A stretch of DNA of 64,000 nt from Coix lacryma-jobi var. lacryma-jobi (taxonomy: Eukaryota; Streptophyta; Magnoliopsida; Poales; Poaceae): assembly GCA_009763385.1 (NCBI GenBank), contig CM019823.1, forward strand, positions 173,878,503 through 173,942,502, given 5' to 3'. Numbering within the stretch: position 1 is the stretch's first letter; the number at the start of each line of letters is the position of its first letter. The notes beneath the pieces were generated by a model. That model was not told the origin of the DNA. It saw only the letters and a program-made list of their open reading frames with translations, and did no database searches. The position numbers were made by a program, and so were the translations under genes. Below, one piece after another: positions 31,478 through 44,533 of this stretch.

Positions 31478-32792
31478 CTCGCCGCCGCCGTCGTCTCCGG
31501 CGTCTGTGCAGCGGCCAGACCGATGCGCCTGAGACTAGCGAGACGATTGGGGACGCGGTGGGGTAATTGGGCTCGAATCGGACCCGGTCCTAAGTATGTC
31601 GAGGAATGCTATTGCGCTTGATGGGCTGATGGGCCTGAGCTTGCGTAGCAACCGACGCGGCCCACACAACTAGGCCATGACTGCATATGATCAGAGAAAG
31701 TTTCAACGGTGCTGGGCTAAAAAAAACTAGTGCTTTCTTTGTTGATATATTTTTCTTCTGTTCTTCGATGTTCTTTGTGTTCAATATAAACGGTGGGCAG
31801 AACTTTCGGAAACAAAAGCTGTGTACTGATGTTTGGCTTCCCTGACGAAAAATGCTTAGCCGTACGCCACACTGGGGACTGAACGTAATAGTCAGTCGAC
31901 AGAAGCCAGAGAGCCTGGGTGGGGCTCAGTCAAGAACACGGTTCAACGTACGAACAGCTCTCGTCCAGCGCTCGGCGGCTACTCCTTGGACGTGCGCCTG
32001 TTGTCGCGTAACACATGACGCCCGCCCCAACCCAACCCAACCCAACCCAACAAAACTCCGTGGCCTCGTCACACACACCTGCATGCTGCTAGCTGCTTGC
32101 ATGGCTTCAATCAACTGACACCGGAGCTGAGTTCGCCTAGCAGCAGTCCCCCCGAAACCCGTCAGATAACCAGCGCCGCAGCGCGTTAGCAGTGGAGAAA
32201 TCATCATGGATTTCCGGGTCGCGTGGTCCGTCCGTCCCAGTCACACCCGTCGACCAGATCGAGCTGGACGGAGCCGGCAAAACGTAATAAGCCGAGGGGA
32301 GGCCGCAATGATCGCACGGAGAAAGGCAGCGATTTCCCACCGAAACGGCCGGGAAATCACCGCGCGCCAGGGGCCACCGGCCACCAGCCCACCACGTCTG
32401 GTTGCTGGGACTGGGAGCGCCTCCGCGCCGGGAACCGCGGCCGAGCCGGGTCAATCATGCGCTCCCACCGCGCCGTGGCCGGCCGGGCACATGCGTTCGC
32501 CGGGGCTACTCGGCGCGGCGCGGCAGCTTTTGGAGGCCACCACCACGTCGCGCTCGACCCAGTACTACGTGCCCACTCTGCCCAGCACCGACCACTGCGG
32601 CTTTGGAAGAAAGGAAGGGGGGATCACTTGGGATTGGGGGAGACCACACAAGTTCCTTGCTGCTACTGTACTAGGCAATAGGTCCACGCGGGCCATCGAG
32701 TACGTGGAGTACGTACGTGCAGGCTGTGCCGCGCGGCTAGCGGTGCACGGCGCGAATAATTGGGAGACGACGGGGCGCGTACGTATGTGTGT
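31478..32792. other. intergenic, no gene recognised
   Basis: The first part is the TMEM147 leader and promoter (minus strand, GC-rich, no TATA box seen). The rest has only unrecognised open frames and a short CCCAA pentamer run at 32026-32050. Confidence 0.5.
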
Positions 32793-33661
32793 CACTACTA
32801 GAGATTTTTAATAGCGCCTCAATTTTTTTTACTGACGGTTTGAGTTACAACGCACCCGTAGAAATTAATAAGTGGACCTCAACTGTCTGTAGAAATCTAT
32901 TTCTACAGGCGGCTCGTTAAGACAACCGCTAGTAGAAATACACGTGTTTATTAAAATTTGATTTTTTTTCAAACTATCTCGGTTGAGAAAACATCTAAAT
33001 AAAAGTTGTCCGTCTCGAAAAATTATGAAACTTTGTAAATTACAACTTTTTAATTTGATGTCATCTTGTCAACGAAAAATATGTTTGAATGGTCTCAAAT
33101 TTAAAATTCAAATTTTGTAAACGACCTCGGATGGGGAAATGACCAATACAAAAGTTGTTTGTCTCGAAAAGTTATAAAACTTTGTAGTTGACAAATTTTT
33201 GATTTGAAATCGTTTAGAACCTCAAACAAGCAAATTACACTCGGGTTTGTATAGTATGTGGAGAACCGAAGGGGTATTTGAATACATGTGAGTGTGTGGT
33301 GCAGTAGTAGAGGAGGCTTCGCGCGAGGCCGAGGTCATGTGTTCTAATCCCACCAGTCGTGTTAGCCTCGAAAAATGCCGCGACTTGTGACTTCGACAGT
33401 GGGCAGTGAGGTCCTCGCCGTAATTAATTTTTTTTCCCTATTTATTTTTGGCTTTTTTCGAAAAAAAATCCACAGATGGTTCGCTATCTCAACCGCATGT
33501 GGAAATATTCATTTTTATAGGCGGATTGCTAAGTCAACCGTCTGTGAAAATCCTTTCTACATGCAGTTTACAAGCAACCGTTTGTGCTGTGGTCCTATTT
33601 CTACTAGCCCCAGCGTAGGCGGTCTACAATCGCTGTACAGTATCGTTTTGTACCAGTGGTG
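32793..33661. mobile_element. non-autonomous CACTA-like element 1
   Basis: The left end is CACTACTAGAG. The right end, read as complement, starts CACCACTGGTACAAAACG. Inside, subterminal motifs of the form TTTCTACAGGCGG and CCGTCTGTGAAAATCC recur in both orientations near both ends, as in CACTA (En/Spm) elements. The flanking triplets are TGT and TGC, so the 3-bp duplication is imperfect. There is no transposase. A tRNA-like stretch lies at 33297-33370. Confidence 0.6.
33297..33370 (+). other. tRNA-like sequence inside CACTA-like element 1
   Basis: TGGTGCAGTAGTAGAGG resembles a tRNA D-arm (box A). GGTCATGTGTTCTAATCCC resembles a T-arm (box B) with changes. A proper cloverleaf and anticodon are not evident, so this is a degenerate tRNA-derived stretch and not a tRNA gene. 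Confidence 0.4.
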
Positions 33662-36262
33662 TGCAACATGCATGGTGGTGCCCTTCATTCAGTTATTCCT
33701 TGATAATCTTGCAATGGAAGCGTGTAATTGTGCAACCTGGAGATCTCATGTTCTAGCTAGTGCACGCACGATCTCATGCAGGAGTGGTCTATGGACCGGA
33801 GATGCCGTCTGGATTGCTCTATACAGTATACACACAGTGACGCAGATTCTCGAATTTAGTCGGATGAGAATCGGAGGAGTCAGCACGAGCTAGCGCCACT
33901 CTCCGGTTTTGGCCCCTCCCACTACCAGGGCCTTCTTGCGTCGTGCTAGGCACTCAGGCAGGTGGTGCCTACACTTGCTTTTGTTGTCTCTGCCTCTGGC
34001 CAGCAGTGTCCCATGAGCATGCATCACGCATGTAACCCGCTCAAGTTTTTTTTTTCTACCAGCGGTGAGGCTCGTCGATGTCGATCTGGCTTGGGCCCGC
34101 GGTACGCTCTAGAGCTTTTCAGTACTAGTGACTTTTGACTCCTGGTCTGAGCTCGGAATAATGCCGTTTGCCCCGGGCATACTGACTAATGTATTATTGA
34201 GTTCGCAGAGCGCGCACTAATTTTCCTTGACAGCTAGCGCGTAGACTGGACTATACACGGGCAGTACATGCATGCTCTACCACGTACTGCCGGCAGTACT
34301 AAATATCCTACGTACGTACTCCTTCACTAGACACGACGACGAGCACACAATGGACATACACGGGCAGCAAGGAGGCAGACAGGGCTACCGACTCGCAACA
34401 CCGAGATTAAACAAAGGCATGCGGGATGCGGGACGTGTACCCGCGCGGCGCCCCGGACCAAGAAGACCAGGGCACGCACGTACTACTACTCCACGCACGC
34501 ACACAGGCGCATGCATGCGCGCGGGCGCCGGGCGGGCGGCACAGGCACAGCCAAGCCAGCATTTAACGCGCGTGCACGGGGACCCGCGCGCGGGGTCGGG
34601 GCCGGGGCCGGGGGCCGGCCAGCATCGGCCATCGAAAAGGCGCGCGTAACTTTTCGCGAGGAACACGCCGCGTTAGGCGCTGACCCCGGGCGCTAAACAA
34701 CGCGGATCAAAATTCCCTTGCCCACGGCCTGCCTGCCCGCCCCATTTGTTTAGGCGCCTCGAGAAGTTCCTCGCGCTTGTTCGCATCTCCCCGGCCGCGC
34801 GTGCCGCGGCGCTACGGCTGAGCGCGGCGCGCGCCCGGCGGTCGGGATCGCCGTACCCGGCGCCTTAATTTTGCTTTGTGCCGCGCGCAGGCGAGGACTC
34901 CCTCCTTGTTCTCATCCGCTGTTGCTTTCCGCGGGGGAGCTCATTGGACGATTGATTTATATGCATATGCATGGGTGGGTTATGTGACGACGACGAGATC
35001 GGAATGTAGGAGCCGTACTTTTGCCGGCACCCCTCTAGCTTGCTCTCTTTTTGTTTATTTATTTATAGTATATATGCTCGCTCTCTCCTGGGCGATCGAT
35101 CGGCCGTACGTAGCCCGGCCGTAGTACAGTATCGATCCGGGCCTTGCGCTCATCACGTGACCGCCACACGTGCGTGCTGATTCGCCCTGCTAGCTTCTGT
35201 GTGGATTGTATTGCGCTATTGCTCGCTCGCTCCATCGTCGGCTATAGATAGATTGATACCTTCAGGCCGGAGGTACACGTTGACAAATATTAGATGCAAA
35301 GCAGCAATTATCGGGTTGCAGTGTTCAGATTCGTTCTCAAAAAAATGTCGGATGCATATTTCATATTCGTTTCCGCCGGTAACAAAACCATCGAATCAGT
35401 GTGTACGTGTTCCATCTAATCGTCTTGAACCTGTAACGAAATGCATATGCGAAGGAAGGAAAGGATAGCTACTCCTCATCTCATCCTCTGATTCCTGATG
35501 ATGCTATAGCTATCTAGCTAGTAGGCTGCAACAGCTAGCTCCCGTGTCACTCTCGCGCTATCGCAACCGGCCAGCTAGCCGCGGCAGTAGTGCCCCATAT
35601 CGTGTTGTCGCATTCCGCCACATTCATTGTCACGCCCTGCCGCCGTGCAGCTACAAGCGCAGCGGCGTCCCGTCCCACTCCCACGGCGACGGACGACGGG
35701 CTCGCGATCGAGCCGAGCCCCCGGCCTTCTTTAAAATTTCCTTCCCTTTCATGAATATGGAAAGATCCCCAGCGCCCTCGCCAGGGGGCGTTATACCTCT
35801 GCTTTGCTGAAAACGTGCATCCCCCAAAGAGGCCGCGCCAGCCCGGGTTTACACCTCTGTTGCAAATGCAATGCATTGCATCGGTCCCCTGCACTGGCAG
35901 TGCGCGCGGATGCAGATCCTTCAGAGATAAAAAAGGCGACCTATCTTTGCAGCACAATGGGTTGCCCTGGTTGGCTTGGATTGTTGTCAGACCCTACCAT
36001 GTTTATTCACTGCCCACTCTGCATGCATTGGCTCTGATCCCTCCCCCAGTTCCTAGCACGCTAGATGATGTGGCAAATTATGAAATACTGGCAGTACCGT
36101 GAATACCATATATGATGAGCTTTCCAGCACACACACCTCTACATTGTGTGTGTTTTAGGAGTGTATTGTCCTAGTAGCTAGTAGCACCTAGCATACTGCA
36201 TACACACATCTCGTTGAATGTTACTCTCTCCTTGATGGTTACACGTATAATACAGGACATGA
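33662..36262. other. intergenic, no gene recognised
   Basis: The sequence is mixed GC and AT, with very GC-rich tracts near 34430-34870. No open frame shows a known domain and no transposon ends were found. Confidence 0.5.
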
Positions 36263-36324
36263 CACTACTAGCAACCTTTAGTCCCGGGTGCTTCCCACCG
36301 GGGCTAAATAAAAAAATAAATGTG

Positions 36325-36392
36325 CATTTGTGAGATTCGAACTCAGAACCTCTCACCTCAGACACGCTTACCAACTGAGCTACACAACCCAC
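36325..36392 (-). other. tRNA-like sequence inside CACTA element 2
   Basis: The minus strand has GTAGCTCAGTTGGTAAGC, a near-perfect D-arm (box A), and GAGTTCGAATCTC, a near-perfect T-arm (box B), spaced as in a tRNA. The acceptor stem pairs poorly and the anticodon arm is unclear. It is best called a tRNA-derived pseudogene with intact internal Pol III promoter boxes. Confidence 0.65.
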
Positions 36393-36528
36393 GTGATGTA
36401 GTTCTGGACGTTTTACTTTTGAATCCAGTCGGGAAGGACCTTTCGCCTCGGTTGGTAACACCAACCGGGGCTAAAAGCATCTTTAGTCCCGGTTGGTAAC
36501 ATCAACCGGGGCTAAAGATTCACCTTTA

Positions 36529-36859
36529 GGGGGTGTTTGGATCCCAGGCAAAAAAAATTTGTCTGTCACATCGGACGTTGCGACACTAGTTTCGTCTATT
36601 AAAAATAAACTAATTACAGGGTCATATGCTAATTACTAAGACGAATCTATTAAGATAAATTAATTCGTCATTAGCGAATGTTTACTGTAGCACCACTTTG
36701 TCAAATCATGAACTAATTAAGTTTAATAGATTCGTCTCGTGAATTAGTCTTCGGCTGACAAATTAGTTTTTTAATTACAATATTTATAATAGGTGAAACT
36801 AGGGCCGCAACGTCCGATGTGACAGAGAAAAAAAAATTGCCCTGCAAACGAACACACCC
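36529..36859. mobile_element. Tourist-like (PIF/Harbinger) MITE nested in CACTA element 2
   Basis: This 331-bp element has left end GGGGGTGTTTGGATCCC and right end CGAACACACCC. TTA lies on both sides (36526-36528 and 36860-36862), the target duplication of PIF/Harbinger elements. The interior motifs (AAGACGAATCTATTAAG, TAGATTCGTCTCG) are inverted relative to each other. Confidence 0.85.
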
Positions 36860-36974
36860 TTAGTCTCGGTTGGTGTTACCAACCGGGACTAAAGGTCTTT
36901 AGCCCCGGAGACAATTTTTGGCCGAGACTAAAGCTTAATTGATAGATCGTCCAAAGGCTTGTTCTTTAGTAGTG

Positions 36975-37787
36975 TGATAAAAGTGGTGTTTTTAAATCCC
37001 AATGCCTGTTTTTCGGATGTGTAATGCTACGTGAGTAATGTAGTAATTATGGAGAACATATAATTTGGACGACAGGAAATAGTAATGTAGTAGCAGGCCG
37101 TTTGCAAAACGAGATTCTTTTAGACATGAACATTTCTTTTGATTCAAATAATATGTTTCCAGCCTTCCACGAAAAGGTGTTCACTTTAGCATCTACTACG
37201 TGATATTAATTTTATATATTTTAAAAATAAAATATGTCTTGATACTGTGTTTGTTTGAAGTTATTGCTGTTTTTTATAAGGTCTGCAGTTATTGATGTTT
37301 ATTATTTTTTTAAAAAATTTGATCAAAACTAGAAATAAAATGACTTTTGAAGTGAATTAGATTTGAATATAGAGAGAGTACAGAGTACAGACAGTTGTTT
37401 TCTAGTTATTTTCCAGGAAAAAAAGACTCAATTCTGTCCCGACTTCTAGTCAAAAAGATACTAGAGCATAAATAAAGTAAATTATCCACCTGAAACATCA
37501 TGGCACGAGAGACGAACTACGTTTTGAACATTCAGACCATATGACCACCCACATACCGCCGCTACACTACGTACGTTCTCTTGTCAGATTGCACATGCAT
37601 ACAGGTCAGGAAGAGTACCTGTGGCCTTCAAGCACCAGAGTACCTTCAGTTTATACACCCTGCCCTACAAAGTTACATACTGTACACACATACGGAGTAC
37701 AGCCTTCTTTAAGCAGCATTCCCAAGGGACCAAATCATAAACCACTCATGACCTAATCACCACATCTTCTTTTGCCCTTCATCACCA
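36975..37787. other. intergenic, no gene recognised
   Basis: AT-rich spacer between transposons. No features were recognised. Confidence 0.5.
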
Positions 37788-38022
37788 CTCCCTCCGTCCC
37801 TAAATAAGTGTCGCCGTTAATGTACGTGTCACATGTTTGACTCAATTTATAGAAAATATGTGCAATATTTATATCTCTAAATAATTTTGTTAAAAAACTA
37901 GATGTAAAGATCTTTCTGATGATACTAATTACTTATCATAAATATTAATATATCTTTATATATAATTACCGGTAACTTTTTCTCGGAAAACGAGAACAAC
38001 ACTTATTTAGGGACGAAGTAAG
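37788..38022. mobile_element. Stowaway-like MITE upstream of KANADI gene
   Basis: The left end CTCCCTCCGTCCCTAAATAA and the right end ACACTTATTTAGGGACGAAG are inverted repeats. The element ends about 420 bp before the KANADI start codon, so it lies in the proximal promoter. Confidence 0.75.
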
Positions 38023-38440
38023 TACGCCCCAGGCTCCAAGCCTCTCCTTTCCCCGCTCTCTCTCTCTTTTTCACTTGCCACTTTGCTCAAATCCACCATC
38101 CGCACTCCTCTCTCTTTCTCTTTCTCAGTGACTGTACCACTGTCCTGACTTTGCCATCTCTCTCCTCACCTCCTTTCCTCTCTCTCTCTCTACTACCTTC
38201 TTTCCTCTTCTTTGATCACCAGCTAGCCGGACCACCGCTGATATAACTCCTTCCGATTCTCCCCTCCATGGACTCCGCTTGATTGGACGAGTATACGACA
38301 TACGACACGGCCACTCGATCGATCACAGCAAGTATAGCGGATTGCTAACTAGGAACTTGGTGTGCGTGCTCCATTTGATCGTGGAACAACACCTGCAACG
38401 CGAGCTGTGACTTTCCATTTGCTTGATCTCCCAAGTCCCA
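38023..38440 (+). promoter_or_regulatory. CT-rich leader/promoter of KANADI gene
   Basis: Repeated CTCTCTCT tracts (38057-38070, 38110-38190) precede the start codon. Such pyrimidine runs are typical of 5' leaders of plant developmental regulators. No clear TATA box was seen. Confidence 0.45.
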
Positions 38441-41400
38441 ATGCTTCAAAGGAACCTGCCGAATCTCTCCCTCCAGATAAGCCCACCAGCCGCCTCGTCG
38501 GCCGCTGCATCTGACGCACCGCCGACAGAACCAATTAGCACGGCGACGTACGCTGAAGGAAGCGGCGAGGTAGGGTTCTTCGCAAGCCCTAGCACCGGCG
38601 TGGAGCCCCCGGGGCTCAGCCTGGGGCTCGCCACGCCGGCGCGTGGCGACGACGACGCGGCCGGACGGCGAGGCCACCTCCAGCCGCAGGGATGCGCGTT
38701 CAAGCGCGCGGCCACTGGCACTGCTGCTTCCCTGCCCGCCGGATCGAAGCGAAGCGCCCGGGCGCCGCGGATGCGCTGGACCACCGCGCTCCACGCGCGC
38801 TTCGTGCACGCCGTCGAGCTCCTCGGCGGCCATGAGAGTAAGCAGTCACGTGCACTGTGCTAACTCACCGACATGCTTGCATTCCCCTTCCCTTCTGCAT
38901 ATATATAAGCTCAATTCTCTGACGATCTTTTCTGCTGGCGCGCGCGATCCGTTCTTGTGGCGGCCGTCCGTCGTCGCTGACTGCCGGCAGGAGCGACGCC
39001 GAAGTCGGTGCTGGAGCTGATGAACGTCAAGGATCTAACGCTCGCGCATGTTAAGAGCCACCTTCAGGTACGTGCAAAGAAAAGCAAGAAAAAAAAAATG
39101 AACACGAGATAAATACAACATTCATATAATTTCATACAAGGAAGCTACCACCGTATATACACACAAGCAAAGAAAAAAGAAACTCGGTGAATCTTGGTGC
39201 ATGATATGGCTCCTTTTTGTTTTTTCCACCACTTTTGCGGGTGTTCTTACTATTGGTAAACTAATTTGTCCCGGGTGAATCTTGGCCAAGTGCTAGGTGA
39301 CAAACAAACGGCATCTAGGTAGCTTGGCCGCAATGGAACGACAAGCAGTCACACAAACAAGACACATGATACTTTCACTCTGCACCTTCGCACACCCACG
39401 ACAGGAAAAACTAACCAGGTCATCATCGTGCCACACACAAGAACATCACACAAATATATAACCGCTGTCCTACATACCCTTGGTTTGCAGATGTACAGGA
39501 CGGTGAAGAGCACAGACAGATCGTCGTTGCACCTAGCTACAGGTAAGCTAGCTAGCATACGTAGATCATGGAGTTCGTACGTAGTCGTCCTAGCTATTTC
39601 ATGCCGGGCGCGGGGCGTGCAATGACCGATCGATCGTTCGAACATTTTGTTCACAGGCGAGGCGTTGCCGCTGCAGAGGACGGCGACGACGACAGGGATG
39701 GAGGCGGCGGCAGCAGGAGGTGGCGGCGGTGGTGGTGGTGGGGTGGTAGCTGTGGTACCAGTAGTGCCAGCAGCATGTGACGACATGGTTGGGATCTGCA
39801 GCTCTCCTTCAGCGGGCTCTGCGCCGCCTGCTGCGGTGACTACTTCCGCTGCTCATCACTTCCTGTGTGCGCCAGCAGCAACTGCTCCACTGGCGGCAGC
39901 ACCGTCACCTCATATCCCGAGGTCTGTCTGCATGTCACCTTCATCGCTTAATTACTCCCTCTGTCCTAAAAACATGCAATTATGGGATCCGTGTCGGTCA
40001 AATTGATTCAAGTTTGACCAAAGTTATAATAAAAAATATTAGTATTTATGTCGTTAAATAAAATTATTATAAAAAATATATTCAATTACTAATCTAATGG
40101 TATATTTTTTGTATCAAGAATATTAATATTTTTTTTATATAATTTCAGTCAAAGTTCGAAATGTTTGACTCCTCGATAAGCGAGAATTGTATGTTTTGTT
40201 GGACGGAGAGAGTACTTATCTGTTTGCTGTTTTTTTACTGTTATCCCATGGTTATACAGTCGCTAGCTTCTGCTGCTGGCTGACCAAAAGATAACAACAT
40301 TGATCTGACCGTCACAGTATGTTCCCTACTACAAGTTCAAATTCAACTGTTTCGAAAAGGCAGCACGGCATAGCTAGGCATTACAAACTCCCTAGATTGA
40401 AATGCTAGAGTTTGCGCATTTGCATGGTTATTTACACCAGTATGAGAGAGTAAAATTAAAGTGCTTAATTAAAGACTTTGCTAACCTTGGTCAAATTACA
40501 TCCTTTTAATGAACACATTTCCTATATTTCAGGTGTCCGTTGTTTTTGTTATTCCATAAAAAATATCATTTGTTTATTATAATTTATGCTAATAGATTTG
40601 GACCATTGGATGGATATCTAATGGTTGTTAATCGTTGCCTAAATGGATGTCATATTCTGGGCATCTGAAAATATAGCATATCCCTTTATCGAATCTACTT
40701 GAAACTGTATTTTGGCTTTATTTTCTTTCTTTGTTTATTTTTTTAAAAAAAATGTTTGACACTTTTTTCTCCACAAATAAATCACATCACGTGGTATTTT
40801 GTTTTTTTACCATTTTTAAAAATAATTGAAGGTCTAAGGCCAAGCACATTTATGTTGTCCCACAAACGAATCATATAGTCATATAACAATGGTGAAACAT
40901 ATTGGGTTCAAAAAAACAATGGTGAAACATATATAGGCTGTAAGTTATACTCCCTTCGTATCGTAAATAGAAGACGTTTTGGAAAAGGTTTCGGTCAAAC
41001 ATTGAGAATATAAATTATTAATAACTTTTAAATTATTGAGTTTACAAATATAAAAATTATATAAATAAATTTATCTTGAAAAGTATTTTCATAAAAGTAT
41101 ATATATACCACTTTACAACAAATATTTTTAAAGAAATAAATGGTCAAAGTTATGCTTTGGAGACCGTGTCGCTGTCCTAAACGTCTTCTATTTGTGATAC
41201 GGAGGGAGTATGGTAACAACAAAAACTCATATAATCATGAAATAATAGTCTTATAGTTCTAAATTTTTACACGTGAGGTGGTTACTTCATCAAACAATGA
41301 CCTATATATTTATTTTCTTTCCCCTTTCTCTCTCTATTTCGCATAAAAAAAATGCATGAGATGACCTGACTGTTCATATGTAGCAATATACTTGTCCTAG

Positions 41401-44400
41401 CTGCTTGATTGAAAATAGGTGGAATGTGTCCGTTTCTCTTATATATAGAAAAAATAATAGAAAGGCTCTTGGAGTAAGCCGAACATATATATACAGACAC
41501 TATATATATACTAGTACGTACACACGTACTAGTATACAAGAACAGGATGGATTCCATTCAAAGGAATATTATACTAGCTAGCACGTGGTGTACGTATGTA
41601 TCATCGATGGACGTAAGTCTAGGTTTTGGAGCACATCGACCCCCAGCTAGATTCACGTCCGATCCAATTAGTGCAAGTAAAAACGGAGTGCTTAAGAATC
41701 AAAATCTACTAGAGTATTTGTGTGTTGTAAACAAAATAATTAAGATGCATGCATCTTATCCAGTTTCCAGTGTATATATACCCATAACCTTATCCATGAG
41801 TTACTATATTATTGGAGCCAAAGATATCCATCCATCAAGAATATTTAGATGCAGGAGATGGGCCCGTTGTATAGTTAACTCTGGCTGCATATGTTCTTAA
41901 CCTAGGACACAAAAGGCCAGGTATAATAAAATGGTCTAGGTCCCTCTCTTCTTAATAATACAAGTAGAATCGGCAGGTCAATAAATTGATTGGCCGGTGA
42001 ATACTACGGTAAGTTGTTTAGAAATGCCATTTGTCCATGCAAGATGCTAACTAGCCCAATATATTATGGATTAATATTAATTATTTTTCTTTAGAAAAAC
42101 ATGTCTAGATCTAATTAATTCATTTGCGGTAGGAGGGAAGTAAATGGCAATAAACCCACATTCTGCACAGGCTAGCTAAATCATCTTCAGGGAGGCAGCT
42201 TTCATTCTGCACAAACACAGAGAAAAGCATGCCAGAAATTATCAGTTAACCGACTAATATGAATTAATTACCTGTTTTTTTACTCATAAAGCAAAATCCA
42301 TCATCTAAATTTTTTCTTGAGCTAACCAATATTCAATAGCACTCCATATAGTAGAGAGAAAAAAAGATGCCTACTGGCTACTGCATTATACCTTCCCTCT
42401 CTCCTGCAAGCATGCATGTATTTGCATATATATGCCCTCTCTCCAGACTCCAGAGACCATACACTAGTTCTCACTTCTCTATCCACCCGGCCCCCTAATT
42501 TTCTGATAGAACCCGGAGTAGGAGTAGAGGCAGTGGTTATCCGAGGCATGGACTGAGCGACAACCAGTGTTCTCGCTGTAGCCGATATGTCCCCCTGCCG
42601 ACCTCTTCCGCGTGTCGTGACGCATCCACGCACCCTTCTGCTTGTCCGCGTCCGCATCCGTAGCCCCAGCAGCAGCCATTATCGCGCGCTCTGCCGCTGA
42701 TAGATGATGTGCTCTCCATCCTGTCACCCTCTCTGTGTTCTCTCTCCGGCTGGTGATCAGTACCGTTCACCTGATGCGATCATGGTCAATCCACCCATCT
42801 ACCTCATCAGAGCTCAACTCAACGGCAGCTATATATGTGCACTGCTCCGGCCTGTATATATGATTCAGCTTGATGCATGGCTGTATATGGAGAGCTCCTA
42901 ATGATGATCAGCTTCGATCATCATTGCTTAGAACGAAGCTAATTGAGCTAATCGAGTCCATGATAATTGATAATTAAGTCAAAACAACACCATACACGTT
43001 TGTGGAAGCAAAGAATGTACTCTCCATATATAAGAGTACTATTTTGTGCCATGGATCTATAGGATGCATGCACAGGCCGGGGATCGATGGCTGGCAGATG
43101 CATAGGACATTGATTCCTAGCGACAGTGATGCTGTCTTGGCTAGGCCTCCTGTGACTCTTGGTTATATATGTTCAGTGCTCATGCATGCAAATATGGATC
43201 GGCCGGTCGAGAAACAGCGAGACAGTGCTCCAGGTTGTTGACCATGGTGGTGTCCGGCTTCCTGTTCATCTCTGTGTACCGGAGGCCTGGTAGGGACAAA
43301 TTAATCAAGGCGGGCATGTTCCGAATTTTTCCCAAATACTACAGGCTATACGTACAGCCGCACAGAGACCCCACAGCCTTCACTGTACGTCTGAACATTA
43401 ACACGAAACAGCTAGCACGGAGCAAGGCTACAAGGAAATATGGAAGATATAGTTCGTATGTGTTGGCGACTGCAATATGCATGCAAGTTAACTGAGTGTT
43501 AGAATCCAAAGGTAGTATATGCTTGCTGTTGTGATGGGTCAAAAAAGTACTACTCGCAACACGTATATATATTGCCAGCAAAAAAAAGTAATAACATGTG
43601 GGTATATGTGTCATCTGGAAACTACTGCATGCAATTTCTCATCTGAAAAAAAACTGTTAACCTGCATCTCTGACCGCGGATTAAATGATCAACAGCCCAA
43701 CTCACAGTTTATATATGACAATGTGCTACTATGTACTATAAGTACTTTGCTACTGTGGGCTTCATGGAATTGATAAGAGCGCTGTTAATTTGTTGAGCAC
43801 ACAGGAGCAGGACTGACCACGCACCAGCAGTAGTGCCGGAAAAAGGTGTTGCAGTTGTTGACTCATTGCACCGGTGCCAGAAACATAATCTCTCACCGCC
43901 CGTGCTTCAAGATACTCAGGTACGTACTAGTACACATGCTCACGCAAGCAAGAGTTATCCAAACATATTCTATGCAGATCGATGAATGAAAACACTGCGG
44001 TAATTCCACCATGCAAACGCATATGCCATGCATATGTGTGACTCTTGGCACCTACCCCTCTTGTTCTGAACAACTTATTTGCACTAGTGTACTACTGTTT
44101 ATTAAGTAGGCCATGAAAAACAGTAGATAGGAAAACACTACAGATCGAAATAAAATATAAGGACACATGGAAATTTGCTATTCTCTGAGAGCACATGCCA
44201 TATTCCTTCCAAAGACATGGGTTTTAAACCAAGTGTTGACTGCACATCGATCTATTATGCATGTAGTAGTAATGTGTTATCATGACAATGTATCAGGCGG
44301 CTCAAGAAGAGGCAAACAATAATAATGGTCAGCTGGCCATGGGACTGTATGGGAGTGTTATTGACCTCATCGCTACAAACTGCTCAAGCCCAGCGAGCTC

Positions 44401-44533
44401 TTGTCCATCTCTTGCTAGCCTGGAGCAGCTGACGGACGACATGTACGCACCAAACCTGGAGATCTCCCTCGCCGTCGGGAGGCAGGACTGGAGCATGGAG
44501 CGTCCGGAAGGACTTTGCCTGAAATACCTGTGA
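38441..44533 (+). CDS. KANADI-family GARP transcription factor
   Basis: Six exons on the plus strand: 38441-38837, 38991-39067, 39491-39542, 39657-39921, 43805-43919 and 44297-44533. All have GT-AG introns and continuous phase, giving 380 residues. The GARP (Myb-like) DNA-binding domain spans exons 1-3, about residues 103-165. Its pieces are RAPRMRWTTALHARFVHAVE and LLGGHE; ATPKSVLELMNVKDLTLAHV and KSHLQ; and MYRTVK. This arrangement is diagnostic of KANADI. The N-terminus has NLPNLSLQI, akin to the PDLSLQISLP motif of the family. The C-terminus has NLEISLAVGRQDW. KANADI proteins are nuclear repressors that set abaxial organ identity. The 3.9-kb intron 4 holds two Stowaway-like MITEs. Exon 5 is assigned from splice phase alone and is the least certain part. 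Which KANADI orthologue it is cannot be settled here. Confidence 0.88.
39955..40212 (+). mobile_element. Stowaway-like MITE, family B, in KANADI intron 4
   Basis: This 258-bp element is bounded by TA. It matches the family B copy at 47757-48014 in reverse orientation (TATGTTTTGTTGGACGGAG at its right end). Confidence 0.88.
40948..41210. mobile_element. Stowaway-like MITE, family A copy 2, in KANADI intron 4
   Basis: It has CTCCCTTCGTATCGTAAATA at left and TATTTGTGATACGGAGGGAG at right, both flanked by TA. The interior matches 681-941 closely. Confidence 0.88.

Larger units (their letters stand above)
36263..36974. mobile_element. non-autonomous CACTA element 2
   Basis: The element starts CACTACTAGCAACC and ends TTCTTTAGTAGTG. 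The target duplication is a perfect 3-bp TGA (36260-36262 and 36975-36977). Subterminal inverted motifs of the type TTTAGTCCCGGTTGG / CCAACCGGGACTAAA recur inside both ends. It has no transposase and carries both a tRNA-like stretch and a nested Tourist-like MITE. Confidence 0.9.

Noticed and set aside
32026..32050. Telomere-like repeat
   Set aside because: The unit is CCCAA, five copies, not the plant CCCTAAA; a simple microsatellite.
36325..36392. Functional tRNA gene
   Set aside because: Boxes A and B are good, but the acceptor stem does not pair and no clear anticodon arm forms; it sits inside a transposon.
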